Below are positions 10,513 through 23,179 of a stretch of 64,000 nt of DNA, in pieces. The position numbers and the translations under genes were made by a program. The stretch covers positions 22,585,603 to 22,649,602 of the forward strand of contig NC_087072.1 of NCBI RefSeq assembly GCF_026151205.1. The letters are read 5' to 3'. Source of the DNA: Bolinopsis microptera (lineage: Eukaryota > Ctenophora > Tentaculata > Lobata > Bolinopsidae). Under the pieces are notes generated by a model that saw only the letters and a program-made list of their open reading frames with translations, ran no database searches and had not been told where the DNA came from. Numbering within the stretch: position 1 is the first letter of the stretch; each line of letters begins with the position of its first letter.

Positions 10513-11178
10513 CGTTAGGGTGCGCTATGAACTCTCCCTGAAGTTGAGATATTTTACGTTAGGGTGCGCTATGAACTCTCTTTGAGGTTGAGATATTTAA
10601 CGTTAGGGTGCGCTATGAACTCTCCCTGAAGTTGAGATATTCAACGTTAGGGTGCGCTATGAACTCTCTTTGAGGTTGAGATATTTAACGTTAGGGTGCG
10701 CTATGAACTCTCCCTGAGGTTGAGATATTTAACGTTAGGGTGCGCTATGAACTCTCCTTGAAGTTGAGATATTTTACGTTAGGGTGCACTATGAACTCTC
10801 TTTGAGGTTGAGATATTTAACGTTAGGGTGCGCTATGAACTCTCCCTGAAGTTGAGATATTCAACGTTAGGGTGCGCTATGAACTCTCTTTGAGGTTGAG
10901 ATATTTAACGTTAGGGTGCGCTATGAACTCTCCCTGAGGTTGAGATATTTAACGTTAGGGTGCACTATGAACTCTCCTTGAGGTTGAGATATTTAACGTT
11001 AGGGTGCGCTATGAACTCTCCTTGAGGTTGAGATATTTAACGTTAGGGTGCGCTATGATTATGAACTCTCCCTGAGGTTGAAATATTTAACGTTAGGGTG
11101 CGCTATGAACTCTCCTTGAAGTTGAGATATTTAACATTAGGGTGCACTATGAACTCTCCCTGAGGTTGAAATTTTATA
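10513..11178. repeat. 44-bp minisatellite, 15 copies, with 5-unit higher-order period
   Basis: Unit begins CGTTAGGGTGCGCTATGAAC. Fifteen copies fill 666 bp (15 x 44 plus one 6-bp insertion in copy 13). Variant order in copies 1-5 (tails CCCTGAAG, CTTTGAGG, CCCTGAAG with TTCAA, CTTTGAGG, CCCTGAGG) recurs almost exactly in copies 6-10, a 220-bp higher-order unit. It lies inside the hAT element. Confidence 0.95.
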
Positions 11179-12097
11179 AGAGGTCGTACAGCATGTGTTT
11201 TTAATATGTTTTCAACATACCCAAAGTCAAATTTATGGTTGATTTCGGGGAGAACCCCTCGCCCGGTTACACTGTTACAGGTCACTCCATTTCTTCAAAC
11301 TAAGTCGCTTGCAATAAATAAAGTTACGACGGAGTTGTTTGAAACTAAATATTATACAATGAATGGCGTAATTACATTGTGACAGATGCAACCCTCCCTT
11401 GCGGGTTATTTAAATAAAAATTTAATACTTTCCAGAGAGCTGAAACCCATAAATTTCCGACCAGTGCAAGTGGGCGGTAAGATAGTGCCAAAGATATTTA
11501 ACAAGGGTGATTTAACGAAAAATTTGAATTCATTTGAAACGTAAGTGGTCCGTACCGCTCTTTGTAGAACGATTTTAATTACGGCAATTGTTTCATTTTA
11601 AGAAAGAGTTACAGGAGTACAGAGGAAAATTGTGCATTTAACGATTATAATTTGAATCATTTCAATCGTGCTCACTGCTCAATGGGAATTTCAATCAATA
11701 ATTTTATCTGGCTAGCAAATTAAAAGATAAAACACCTGGCAGCACACGAATATAAAAGTAAGAGACAATGCCCATAAATCAGTTGCCAGAAAATATCGTT
11801 TTTCATCAAGTTGTGCACCAACTAATCTTTCCTCATCCTTTGATACCATCATGGCCACCAGCCAACTCCTAACCATATCAGGTAAACGTAAATTCATTAT
11901 AAAGTCAAATGTTCGCAAAAAACCAACCCAAAATTTAGATTGTATCATGAACCTTAGCTATTGCTTAATTCTGATCTTAGTTGTAGTGAACGCTGAACTT
12001 AGTCGTACAATGAGATAAAACCATGTTGTCGGAATTAGACAGTAAATAAACAATAATGAATAAAAATAAGTCACTAGTATAGCAAATAGTAATGAAA

Positions 12098-12577
12098 TTA
12101 TTGCTCCTTAATTCGTGAATTGTTCATAAGACGCAAACTTGCGTTAACATAAATAAGGTCTCGCTGCTTGTCAACTGTGAGGCGGTTTCTTTTTTTGTTT
12201 ATCACCCAGTCGTACAAGCTCCAATTCGTCTCACAGGGTGAGGCTGATGTCGATTGCGACAGCGCTTTCATTGCAAAACTCTGTAGTTCGGGTACCTCGC
12301 AACCGAAGTTGCTCCACCAAGAGACTGGATCGTCAGAATCTTGGCTAAAACTTGAGGCAGCGTCAGTACAGAATAAGCCTCTTTTTTCTCGGTAGAACGT
12401 GTACTGCGAAATTATCTTCTTCTTTGTTGCGCCGTCACACCACGTGTCCATGACATCTAGAAACTCCTTCCAGACATCCTGATTCGTGTGCTGATCATAT
12501 CCCTGATAAGCCGGGTGAGCACAAAACCCTACTGAATGTAGGGGGAATGGAGCTCGAGCCACCTTTTGTTGGCAAGA
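12098..12577 (-). pseudogene. hAT transposase fragment, C-terminal dimerisation part
   Basis: About 155 codons ending in the hAT C-terminal dimer motif: SPCETNWSLYDWVINKKRN followed by RLTVDKQRDLIYV and NASLRL. Upstream it keeps the W-rich DDPVSWWSNFG stretch. Same element and strand as the fragment at 13296-13854; the open frame begins after a stop at 12578-12580. Confidence 0.75.
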
Positions 12578-12684
12578 CTAACCATATCACTTTTATGGTT
12601 TCTATTGCGGAAAGCAAAATTTGCTAACTTTAAGGTGAACAGATAATATTTGTAATAAATTACACCGATGAAACCAACAGGAAT

Positions 12685-13067
12685 CTTAAGAATCAAAAAA
12701 TCATCAAAAAACGAGGTCCAAGATTTTCAAAATCGAATAAAATTTTTTAAAGGCCTATCTCAAAATTCTGTCTGGCTCATCTCTTCTAAATGATCCTTAG
12801 AACATATACTGAAAGTTTCAGGGTGATTGCTCAAAAAATGTAGGAGAAAATGGATTTTTAGACTCGATTTTCAGGGCACGCGATCAAAAATCGCTCGCGC
12901 AATACAATTACCACACACGCGCTGACCTTTGACCGGCAATAATTTCGGCTAGGAACGATATTTTTCCACGGCATCAAAAGCATCTGATAGATATTACTCC
13001 CCTCTATCAGAAACAACTAACTAAAAAGTCGATTTTGAGAAAATTTCCATAAGACTCCCCTGCCCCC
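12685..13067 (-). mobile_element. Copy of a TTAA-type G-rich MITE (reverse orientation)
   Basis: Matches most of the element at 37383-37773 in reverse complement, for example around GACCTTTGACCGGCAATAAT and CCCCTCTATCAGAAACAACT. One end keeps CCCCTGCCCCC but has lost the flanking TTAA; the other end lacks the G-rich terminus. Inserted inside the hAT element. Confidence 0.8.
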
Positions 13068-13173
13068 ATAATACAGTCAAGTCGGCTATAGACAATTGTC
13101 TTACACGTTATCAATATGTCCTAGTTAATAAAGGACGATGGGTTGAGCAAATTATTAATCATTAAGTATTTTA

Positions 13174-13295
13174 ATTGTATTATCATAAAAAGTATATATT
13201 TTCATTACCTAAATATGCAAAAGTTAACTGGAAATTTCATTTGTCAAAAAAAGTAGAGCCATTTACTTTCCACACACTATTTTCAACTCACCCTG
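13174..13295 (-). mobile_element. Partial copy of a TA-flanked MITE
   Basis: Reverse-complement match to the first ~120 bp of the element at 27141-27445, ending in the same terminus TTTTCAACTCACCCTG followed by TA (13296-13297). Only this end is present. It interrupts the hAT transposase frame. Confidence 0.8.
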
Positions 13296-13854
13296 TATTG
13301 TCTGAAAATCTAAGCAAGACCATTATCGGCTCGAGAATTGAGCATAAATAGTCGACTTCTATCCAGAAATGGGGGTCAAACACTAAATCTTTAGCGCACT
13401 CAAACAAATTCTTGTATGCATTACTTTTATTGCTAACAGACTCAGTAAGGGTTGGATCAATATAAGTCTTAATCAAAGTATCCTTGGAACCCTTCAGTCT
13501 CTCTAACATAATAAACTGGGTGGCAAACCGAGTTTCCCCTGGTTTTAGCAAATTGACAAGAGAATGGGTTCTTAACGTTTTTAGAATCATGTCGTGATTC
13601 TTCACATTTGTAACTATTTTGTTACAATTCGACAATGTCTCCTTGGTCCAGCTCAACTTCCCGACATCCTCGGCAAGTAGATCGAACTGGTGGGTTACAC
13701 AGCATGATCGTATGATGTGTTCATAATCAGCTTCGATTAAGCGTCGTAGAGATTTATTGACATTTGGATTGTCTGTTACAACGTGGCAAATCCTGTCGGC
13801 AAGTGGCAATGGAAACGCTAGTACTTTGCCGGATAATTGGGCTATGTCCGGCAT
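13296..13854 (-). pseudogene. hAT transposase fragment, DUF659/central part
   Basis: About 185 codons resembling the DUF659 and catalytic-core region of plant/animal hAT transposases: TDNPNVNKS, CCVTHQFDLLAEDVGKL, KPGETRFATQFIMLERL, FW then LEPIMVLLRF. Translation reads straight into the inserted TA-MITE at 13295 and stops there. The protein continues at 12577 after the insertions, with some central residues lost. The upstream BED zinc finger is absent. Confidence 0.75.
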
Positions 13855-13975
13855 TTTAATTTCATTATAGCAATTAACGTTCCTTATGTTCCGAACGTTA
13901 AAATCTTTTAGCGAACGCGTTCACAAACAATTTTTAGTGAACGTTCCGTACGTTCACTACAACTAAGTAGTTATC

Positions 13976-14923
13976 AGTTATGCAAATATCATGTCTTTAT
14001 CAGTTCGTAATTTGGTTATGAATACTTTAGAAGAATTGAATGAAATTAAGGATATTGATCGCTGTAGGCAATGTTGGAGAAACATTTTGTAGTTGTTTGC
14101 ACAGTTTATGGTGTGAAGATTTTTTACCACGGTAAATTCTATTTGTACTGCATGATCCCGTTAATAATGATAAATCAGTTTGAACAATGAACACCAGCTT
14201 CAGAGACAAACTTTGCTGGTTTTTGTGAATTCGTGCAGAACAGGGACAAAAGAAAATCGCGATTATTTTGGCCAAAAATCGTGATACCGCGACAAGCCAA
14301 ACAGAGGACATATAAAATTTGTCGCAAAGAATGGGAAAAATCGCGATCCTGCACATGCCGCGAATACTTAGATATTAATGAAAACCATTTATCCTAAAAC
14401 TTAAAGGTACTGATGGAGTTACTGGAATGGATCAATGATCGCCAGTGTTGATTCCACAGTTACCAATATCAATGTGAATAATTATTACTCACATCATGTA
14501 ATGCCATTTTAACATTCTGGAGGCTAATGGTATCTTGAAAATTTCATCTTGAAATTTGTACTAAAGCTGCCCCCCCCCCCCCCCCCCCCCCCCCATTAAG
14601 TATGTAAAGTTTTTCGTTAGAAAACCTAAATACTTATAGTTGGATAATATCCGGTTGAGAGACAAGGACAAACCTAAATACATAATACAAATTGTTTTGT
14701 AGGGGAATATGGTGAAAGATGTTTGTATGTCAGATGATAAATACGAATATTAGTGAGTTCAATATAATCATAACAATGTGCTTTCCAGTCATTTATAAAT
14801 CTTTTATCTTATTTGCATTAATAAAATATGGATTATCTTTATAAAACGGCTAACGTGCTAATTAATTATGCTTTAATTAATCACGTGCTAATTAATCATA
14901 TGTTAATTGATTATGCCTTTCAG
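13976..14923. other. Non-coding stretch with a 25-base poly-C run
   Basis: AT-rich. An uninterrupted C25 run lies at 14570-14594. No exon recognised; the missing first exon(s) of the Shisa-like gene could lie here or further upstream. Confidence 0.4.
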
Positions 14924-17900
14924 TTGCACCGGAGTGTACAGGTGTTGTGGCCCGGCTACATGCTGCTTCAAGTGGTACATTTGGTAAGTTTCTATTGGCT
15001 CACTAGTGACCAGGTTATTGTTAAGAGATTCCACCCATTAGAACAAGACGTGTCCGTCGATTATTAATAAAATCCTTTGTCGTTACAAAATACACCTCAA
15101 AAACTTGATAATTTTAGTAGTTCTAATTCAAAATGCAGTCAAACTTCGATTAATGGGATTCTTGTGGGAATGTTAATAAAAAATATAGATAAATAGGGTT
15201 TCAGATCATACCTACCTAAGATGGGAAATGGGAATGATAAATTTTCTGAGAAGCTCCGAATAAATCGGACTTCCCAGAGATAAGGGAATAGTACATTGGG
15301 GTTTGTTCTTGTATTTTCTTCTCTTAGTCGTCAATTCAATGCTTCATCAGGCGGTCAGTATCGTAAATTCAAACCATATCAAGGGTACCCACCCGCAGTA
15401 GCTATTGAAATTAGCTAGTGAAATTGTATCTAAATGCGCATATTTGGCATGATTAGAGCTCGACATTCGTTCATTTATTGGGAAAGTTAATCAGTCCATT
15501 ACTTGACAGTATGCCAACTGTTTATAGTTGACGAATAAATTAATTGGAAATAGTATCGTTGGGTTACTGGGTGTGATCAACTTTCTGGCAGTCCGTCAAA
15601 ATATTACTCTATCATACTGCTTTTTTATTTATATTATTTCTGCACGTATGCACGTACCTACTCCCTGGAATTAAAATGTAAACTTTCGTTTCGTTTTCAC
15701 AATTTTCACAACGCTAAAAGATCATTATCCCGCATTTAGTAATATAATGAATACATATTCTAATCACAGTTTAAGGGTACGAATTTAGTTAAACTGGGTG
15801 CTATTTATCTGTCTTATATTGACACACTAACGTATTGTTCCTGGAGCTCACTCCTTGATATTTCTATATGTTAAGTTGTATTGTTGATAATATTAAAGTT
15901 CTCAGTAGTCTGTATAAGCTATTCAATATAGATATGTATAATGTATATTGTATAGTTTGTATACAATATGTATTGCTCCATGTTGAAGAAGTCTGCATAA
16001 CGTACAACCTCACTGTAGAGCTATAAAAGCAAGGACGGTTTTTTCACCAGTTAAATGCTTGTATAGTTTCTATTTCTGACAGATACCATAGGCAGCATGG
16101 GTATTTGACTGCTGCAATACAGACCGTATAAAAGTATAGAATGAGTCGGCATATGTAATGAGTACTCGGCATCATGCCCCTGATAATGTAATTTAACGGA
16201 CTGCCAGCTGAGTGTGGAGCGGGAGCGGAGAGCATGAAAGCTCCCTTTAATTTGATGTATTGGTCTCTCTCTCTCCGTCTCTCTCCGTCTCTCTCCCTCT
16301 CTCTACCTCTCTCTACCTCTCTCTACCTCTCTCTCCCTCTCTCTCCCTCTCTCTCCCTCTCTCTCCCTCTATCTCCCTCTCTCTACCTCCCTCTACCTCT
16401 CTCTCCCTCTCTCTACCTCTCTGTCCATCTCTCTCTCTCTCTACCTCTCTCCCTCTCTCTACCTCTCTACTTCTCTCTCCCTCTCTCTCTCTCTCTCTCT
16501 ACCTCTCTCCCTCTCTCTCCCTCTCTCTACCTCTCTCTCCCTCTCTCTCCCTCTCTCTCCCTCTCTCTACCTCTCTCTCCCTCTCTCTACCTCTCTCTCC
16601 CTCTCTCTACCTCTCTCTCCCCCTCTCTCCCTCTCTCTCCCTCTCTCCCTCTCTCTCCCTCTCTCTCCCTCTCTCTACCTCTCTCTCTACCACTCTCCCT
16701 CTCTCCCTCTCTCTCCCTCTCTCTCCCTCTCTCTCCATCTCTCTACCTCTCTCTCCCTATCTCTACCTCTCTCTCCCTCTCTCCCTCTCTCTCCCTCTCT
16801 CTCCCTATCTCCCTCTCTCCCTCTCTCTCCCTCTCTCTCCCTCTCGCTCCCTCTCTCCCTCTCTCTCCCTCTCTCCCTCTCTCCCTCTCTCCCTCTCTCC
16901 CTCTCTCTCTACCTCTCTCCTTCTCTCTCCCTGTCTCCCTGTCTCTCCCTCTCTCTCCCTCTCTCTACCTCTCTCTACCTCTCTCCCTCTCTCCCTCTCT
17001 CTACCTCTCTCCCTCTCTCTCCCTCTCTCTCCCTCTCTCTCCCTCTCTCTCCCTCTCTCTCCCTCTCTCCCTCTCTCTCTTTCTCTCTCTCTATCTTCCT
17101 CTGTCTCTCTCCCTTGTCAATCATTACTGTATTTATTTCACAAAACAGCGGCAATGCGAGTATGCAATGCTATGATGTTATATTCAGCATATTGGTTTGA
17201 TTTGATTTACTGACACTATAACCAAGTGTGTACTGTGTATTAATAAGAAATGGTACAAAATCACTAAATGTGATCAGCTCCCGGATAAAAGTTTAATTGT
17301 AACCCGATGATCGCGACTAAATGAATCAATATTAAGTTAAACGGGTTGGATAACTAAACTGCTGGGTTGTAAGGAAAATTACTGGGGTAATGGGTATGTA
17401 GTAACCACTAGTCATGCAAGAACTAGAACAATTTCACTGCTTAGCCGCTTAGCGCATCAATTTTCTGTTCTATTTCTTCTTTGTCACTATTTAAATCCTC
17501 GTTCACATATGTGCACACCTTAGAGTAACGCAATCCACCTGTCACAAACATGTGCAATATAACTCCTAAACTTTAAAATTATAAAGTTATTACCCCGTTA
17601 TTACAACTGACATTGAAGAATTTGTATAGGCTTAAATCCTAATGACATGCCTACTAAGAATTTTGGTGCCCCAAGAATTTTTGCGCCCCTCTTCACGAAT
17701 TGAAATTAATTTAATGGATTTATTATCTAGGAGTTACGATTAACAGAACATTCATATTTTCAGGCTAATTATTGGGATAGTGTTAGCATCAATTGTAGCG
17801 CTAGTTTTCTACATAATACTACGAGGATACATGTCTAAGCGAGGTCAGTATTTTATCTTGTTTGTAATTTCTAAATTGTTCTTGTTAATTCTGGAGTTGT

Positions 17901-20900
17901 CCTCCATTGGCAGGGCATTGTTAATTCTAGAGTTCTCCTCCTCTGCCAGTATAATTACTTACTACTTCCTGTCTCGGTTCAAGCTACTTTCATTAAAGTG
18001 CCTGCTTGTTTGCACAATGGAGAATATTTGTTATGATGTTATTTATAAATTATTCAAGCTGCGGGCCAAAAGGAATGTAGTACATTCGTCATTCGAACAT
18101 GGAAGATTTCTGGATCTCATGATTAAGACTAAGATGTAATCGCTGCAAGAAAATAAAATTAAATGTATCCATTCAAACAGTTATCTTACTCATTACCAAC
18201 TATTTACTGTAACTGCTCATTAGACATTATTATTGGTTCCGTTAACTTCATAGCATGTCACAAACCTACCATTTCTATCGATAAGCCAATCATCAATCAA
18301 CTTAATGAAATGTAAACATTTGCATCACACATTATTTCACTCAATACACGGGTATAAGTCCACGGTTTGACCGGGATCCCGGCTTAATCCCGGTCCCGGT
18401 CAAAAATCGGCCGGTTCCGGCTAAAATGTGCGGGACCGAACCAGGATTTTTTTCTAAATTTTTAAAATTTTCTTTTCTAATTTTGTTAAATTATCTAAAA
18501 ACATTTTGCACAAATGAGCGATTTTTTTGAAAAACTGACATTTTAAGAAAAATTATTTAAATTATTACTGTCAGAGTTAAGTGCCAGCTTGTAAGTTTGT
18601 TGAGTGATCTGTGCTTGTGCTTGTAATCAGTAGCGGATACCAGGTTTTAGTGTCAGAGTCAGTAAATTAACGCATGCTATCCTACGAAATGTCCTCATCA
18701 TCTGATTCGTCAGTAAATCTAGCTGCCTCTTCATTAGAGTTAGACTCCGTAACCATACTCTTGTCGTCCGAGAGATTGTTCGGGGCAAGGTAACATAACC
18801 AATAACCAATCAGGAGGGAACTTGAGCTGATATATATTTCATAGTTTATGGCTCTTCACTCTTCAGTTGCATTTGATAATCAAGTTGATTTCTTAGTTTT
18901 CCGGCAGGATGCTCAGTCTGCTATCCCCTACAATGTTTTTTTGCCGCCTTGAAAGCCCTCACTTGCGACTGAGAAAGGAGGTAGACATAGATAGATCCAG
19001 ACAAGCTAGTTCAGATGGGGTATAGGACACTATGGCGGAAGTCCCGAGGGCAGAGGTCGCGAGGGCGAAAGACCCAAGGGCGAAGGACCCAAGGGCGGAA
19101 GTTACCTAAAACGATCACATGACTCACTTTATCATGGAAATATACACCGTCCTAAATGTTGATTTTTCCGCCAGAACTCCAGGGGATTACGTCTCTGGGG
19201 TTCCAGCTTGTCCTTAAAATATCTGGTAAACTCGTCCCTTACCACATTGTTCAGAGATCCGGGCCCGTCTGAAGTACTGCGTAGGAGTTGGTCAGTTGGT
19301 TCCAAGTCGCTGCATCATCGTCAATCTCTCTGACTGAGTCGTTAGTATCACTGTTTCTTCCCTTGTCGATATCACTCTGTCCGCACTGATTCTTGTACTC
19401 TTTCTTTGTCGGAAGCCCACCTATCTCTTAGACTTGGGGATCAGGAACTCTTTGGTGGCTTGAGATTGCCTTGTAGATAAAGAGTCGCTCTGATAAACCA
19501 CAACGCGACGGCTAATCGGACTCCAATAGATTCGGATGACCAAATACCAGTAGTATGGTTTACGCTAAAATCAAATGTAGAATACTCTAGAAATCCAATA
19601 TCAACCAACTTGATCAACCAACTTGATCAACCAACTTGATCAACCAACTTGATCAACCAACTTGACCAACCAACTTGATCAACCAACTTGCTGACATAGC
19701 ACATTATTTTATATACTGCACCTAACGCCATTATTGATTATACATTATAAGATCAAAGAATATTGAAAGTAACATTTTTGATTTTTGTCAGCTACGATCC
19801 CGGTCCCAATCCCGGCTTAATCCCGGTCCCGGTCTTATTCCCGGTCCCGGCACTTTTTTCCAGTCCCGGTCCGGTCCCGGCCAAAAAAGCGGTCCTGGTC
19901 GATCCTTGGGTATAACCATACCATACTAAAGATATAGGTTGGGAGGGGTGTCACAAAGTGGCTGTATTGGGAACATACACCAATATCATAATGTACTAAT
20001 GGTAGAATTTCCGTGTGCGTGTATAATACTATAATAGTTACAGTACTACTAATGCTGCAATAATACCAATTACCTTTTATTTATAGTTCTGACTTCTGTG
20101 TTCAGCAGAGATGTGGTTAGTTTCGTAACCAGGGTTACTTGTGTTTAGGAGAGAGTGACTTAAACGTGGAATCTGATCTGTTTATTAACAAGGAAATAAC
20201 TAAGTGATAATAAGGTCATTCGTGATATGTTGCACCCTGTTAATAGCAAGGAATGCAATATAAAACAGGGATATTTCCAACATATTTCTTTGCATCACTT
20301 AAAAACTATTACATGTCCCTCATTTAAGAGAACCATTTTTACGTACCTCTAACGTGATGACTATTTATTTATCCTGTAAATGTTATGCCATTAAAAAGGG
20401 CAGGTAAAAGAAATGAACATAATCATTACTCCTCATAACATAATCATTACTCCTCATCACCATGGCTACCAGAGAACTTTGAACATTAAACACTCTATTA
20501 AACTATTAAAACAGCTGCCCTCAAACAGTGTAGTGGTGGGTCCCTAGTTGTCAAGTAGTTAATGACTATATCCAGGGTGTCAAATGTCGCACTCCAGGTT
20601 CCAACAGGTGTAAGTGTGTAATTTATTCTAGCAGCCGTCTGCGGAGATGGTTATTGGTGCGCGGCTGAGAAGGTAGTAACTCCAGGTACAGGTGCTGACC
20701 AACAAGCAGGGTACTGGTTCAAATACTGATTAAGACTAAATATGTACTTATAGTTGTAATGATAGTGGCAATGTTGCAGACGCTATCTCGGTATTATTAC
20801 TTTTATTAGTAGCGAGGGAGCTGGTTGTATAATGGGGGTTATCAGACGTGAAATACAGAAATACAATGTAGTTACTACTACTTACCACTACTTACCACTT

Positions 20901-23179
20901 ACTGTAATGATGGTTACAATGGAACTGTGACCTTGCTGAGTCTCGTATAGGAAACGATCGAAATTTCTATTTGTGATTCGACTGACGTAAAATCACAGGA
21001 AAAGTTTACATTTTCTGGCAGCCTAGATGATTTGCCGCAGGAGATGCTTTTAGTTAGAGATTTACTTTAGCAAGACTTGAAACACGGTTCTATAATTCCA
21101 TAGTATAACACTGTTCAATACATGCAGTTTAATCGTCATGTCAAAAGGGAGCAAAAACCACAATCAATCACACACACATATATATAGCCTCTTGTTTCTT
21201 GCCATTAGGGCGTAGCTCCTCTTTGAGGTGAACCCTCCAGCCCTGTGTATGCTTCTTCTTATATCTTCTTCATATCCTATTCATCGTTGCCAGTCCGTCA
21301 TTACTTCTCACGCTCTACAGACCCAAGGTTTGCAATTCCTAATCAGAGTACTTGAGATGAGCATGACCAGGTTATAACAGTTGAAATATACAGGCTGTAG
21401 TCCTATCTGTACCACAGTAATCCATGATCTCATGATACTTAATTCCTTGTCAAACCCCGGCAGCTGTATGCAATGAGATTAAACAGTTGCCCATACCGTA
21501 GGAAATATGTGTTTGTTAATGATTACAATCTAAAGCCTATCAAAATCAATAAAGTTCAAACAATTTGACGTTAAAAAATTCTGTTCTGTCCAATGCAGAT
21601 TCAAAAAAAGCCATCCCAGTCCGATCATTCCACAATGTGGAACTTCATACATCTCTTACTGAATAACAACTTACTAACTTGTAGAAGATTAATCAGCGGG
21701 GCGTGATGATTTGCATGACTTAGATAAGACGCATAAATTATGTGTGTCGGCTAAATATGTCCTGTGCAAGGTGATGAGAGTAAGTGGCAAATAACCCAGA
21801 GGTTACATATTACTAACAGCTACCACTTGTATTTTTACTCAGTCCTCAAGGTTAGATCATGGCCCAATATGAGACAAACACAAATTTCCCACGGTATATA
21901 GAGGCCGTGGGAAATATATTTTAAACGTTTTCTAATTTTCTAAACGTTATCTTCATATCTTTATCAATATGATCGTTTGAGGTCTATTTCGTTTAAATTA
22001 TAAAGATATTTTCAGTTTAAACCTCCTGACAGACATTCTTTCTTTCAGAGCAAACTAGCAGCACTGGACGAACTGCAGAATCATATCAGAAAATCAAAGA
22101 ATCAGAGGTAGGGGAATTATTCTGACAATAAATACAGGTGACATAGGATTATCGGTATACCGCAGTAATTTCCAATGACATTTAGAATAATCGGTGATAA
22201 GGAAGTCCGTTTAATTAGTGGTAATAACTAATACCTGATCAAATCATCGTAATTGTTGCAAGATTGAAGTTGTTCGCCGTGTTATGTTAATCCTACCAAA
22301 CGCGTTTCCATTCTATAATCAACTTTGATGTACCTATTGAAGTTAATACACCACCATGCAAGTCTCAAGGAAAATAACAAACAATTTGATTGAATAGGAT
22401 CTGCAGTCATGTAACGCGCATTGCAACAATAGTACAGAAATACCCATTTTAAGCTCGCAGAGTAACAGATTTCACAGTGCCGAGAATTGCGCGCGCTGTA
22501 AAGTTAATACAGAAAATGTACATGCCTTCAACTAAACAGGTATAGTAATAGTAACTTAAATTCAGACCATCCAAGGACTAAGAGCTGTTTGTTGTTTCCC
22601 AAATATTTTAGCAATAATTGATAGGCTTGCAGATATTTACCTATTTAAAAATCTTCACTGAACGGTCATTACACAATCTGCTGACCACCTCCAAACAAAT
22701 TTACCGCAAAAACATGGACCATATTCAAGAGCCTTTCGCAATTTCTTTCAGATTATTGTTTGCCTGGTAATGGATAAAGCGGAGCTAATTTTGGAAATAA
22801 GCTCGTAGATAACCCTATAATCAATTTCCAAAATTTTGCTCATTAGTTCAAACTTCAGATTTCCAGGACATTTTGTTTCAAACTTGGACAATTAATTAAT
22901 TTCGCAATAAAAATACGTTGTGAATGAGGACAACTCTGTACTGAACCTTACATGAAAACATGAACTAACCCCTAGTATAGTGGTAATTTACCAATGTTTA
23001 CTTAGACTGACGACTGACGATTTCCAGATTTATTTTGAAATATGAATCCCCTGTTATTCTTCTATCAGGGATAAATTGTAGCCCGCACTTTTTATTCATT
23101 CACTTAAATGTTGAACTGACTGCTTCACTAATTTCAGAGACAGTCGAGATCGGATAGTAGCAAGCAGACCAAACAGTGA
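14924..23179 (+). CDS. Shisa/WBP1-like (STMC6-type) single-pass membrane protein, four 3' exons
   Basis: Exons 14924-14983, 17764-17843, 22049-22107 and 23138-23179, all with AG/GT borders and matching phases (2, 1, 0). Exon 1 encodes a cysteine block C-x5-CC-x4-CC ending FKWYIW. Exon 2 is one transmembrane helix (LIIGIVLASIVALVFYIILR) followed by basic GYMSKR. Exons 3-4 give a short hydrophilic tail with SYQKIKESE and a Lys/Ser-rich end before TGA. Known: Shisa, CYYR1 and WBP1/VOPP1 proteins share a signal peptide, six conserved cysteines with CC pairs, a helix and an adaptor-like tail. The signal peptide and first cysteine exon(s) upstream were not found. The last exon is the least certain, since another frame is also open there (DSRDRIVASRPNS). 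Introns hold a CT-rich microsatellite and a hAT-like element. Confidence 0.55.
16262..17113. repeat. CTCTCC/CTCTAC microsatellite, about 850 bp
   Basis: Pyrimidine-only strand made of CTCTCC, CTCTAC and CTCT blocks. Long Ser/Leu/Pro open frames here are artefacts of the repeat. It lies in the first visible intron of the Shisa-like gene. Confidence 0.95.
18361..19908. mobile_element. hAT-like non-autonomous element with CCCGGT-rich ends
   Basis: Both ends carry GACC/CCCGGTCCCGGT blocks (18368-18440 and 19798-19900). Outer termini are similar, CACGGTTTGACCGGGA and, inverted, CAAGGATCGACCAGGA. GGTATAA occurs on both sides (18351 and 19909), offset by two bases on the left, so the 8-bp duplication is imperfect. 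No transposase recognised. It contains the 13-bp tandem repeat at 19602 and short GACCCAAGGGCGAA repeats near 19070. Confidence 0.5.
19602..19690. repeat. 13-bp tandem repeat, about 7 copies
   Basis: Unit CAACCAACTTGAT, with one copy carrying GAC in place of GAT. Confidence 0.95.

Larger units (their letters stand above)
9953..13967 (-). mobile_element. Defective hAT-family DNA transposon
   Basis: Terminal inverted repeats begin CTTAGTTGTAGTGAACG at 9953 and end with the complement at 13967. They are flanked by a perfect 8-bp direct repeat TAGTTATC (9945-9952 and 13968-13975), the target-duplication length of hAT elements. It carries two transposase fragments on the minus strand, two inserted MITEs and a 15-copy minisatellite. 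A second copy of its own first ~33 bp lies at about 11976-12005. The N-terminal BED-finger part of the transposase is missing, so the copy is dead. Confidence 0.85.

Noticed and set aside
10513-11178. Telomere-like TTAGGG motifs
   Set aside because: TTAGGG occurs only once per 44-bp unit and is not in tandem; it is part of a minisatellite.
16234-17213. Two long overlapping Ser/Leu/Pro open frames
   Set aside because: They are produced by the CTCTCC microsatellite, which has no stop in these frames.
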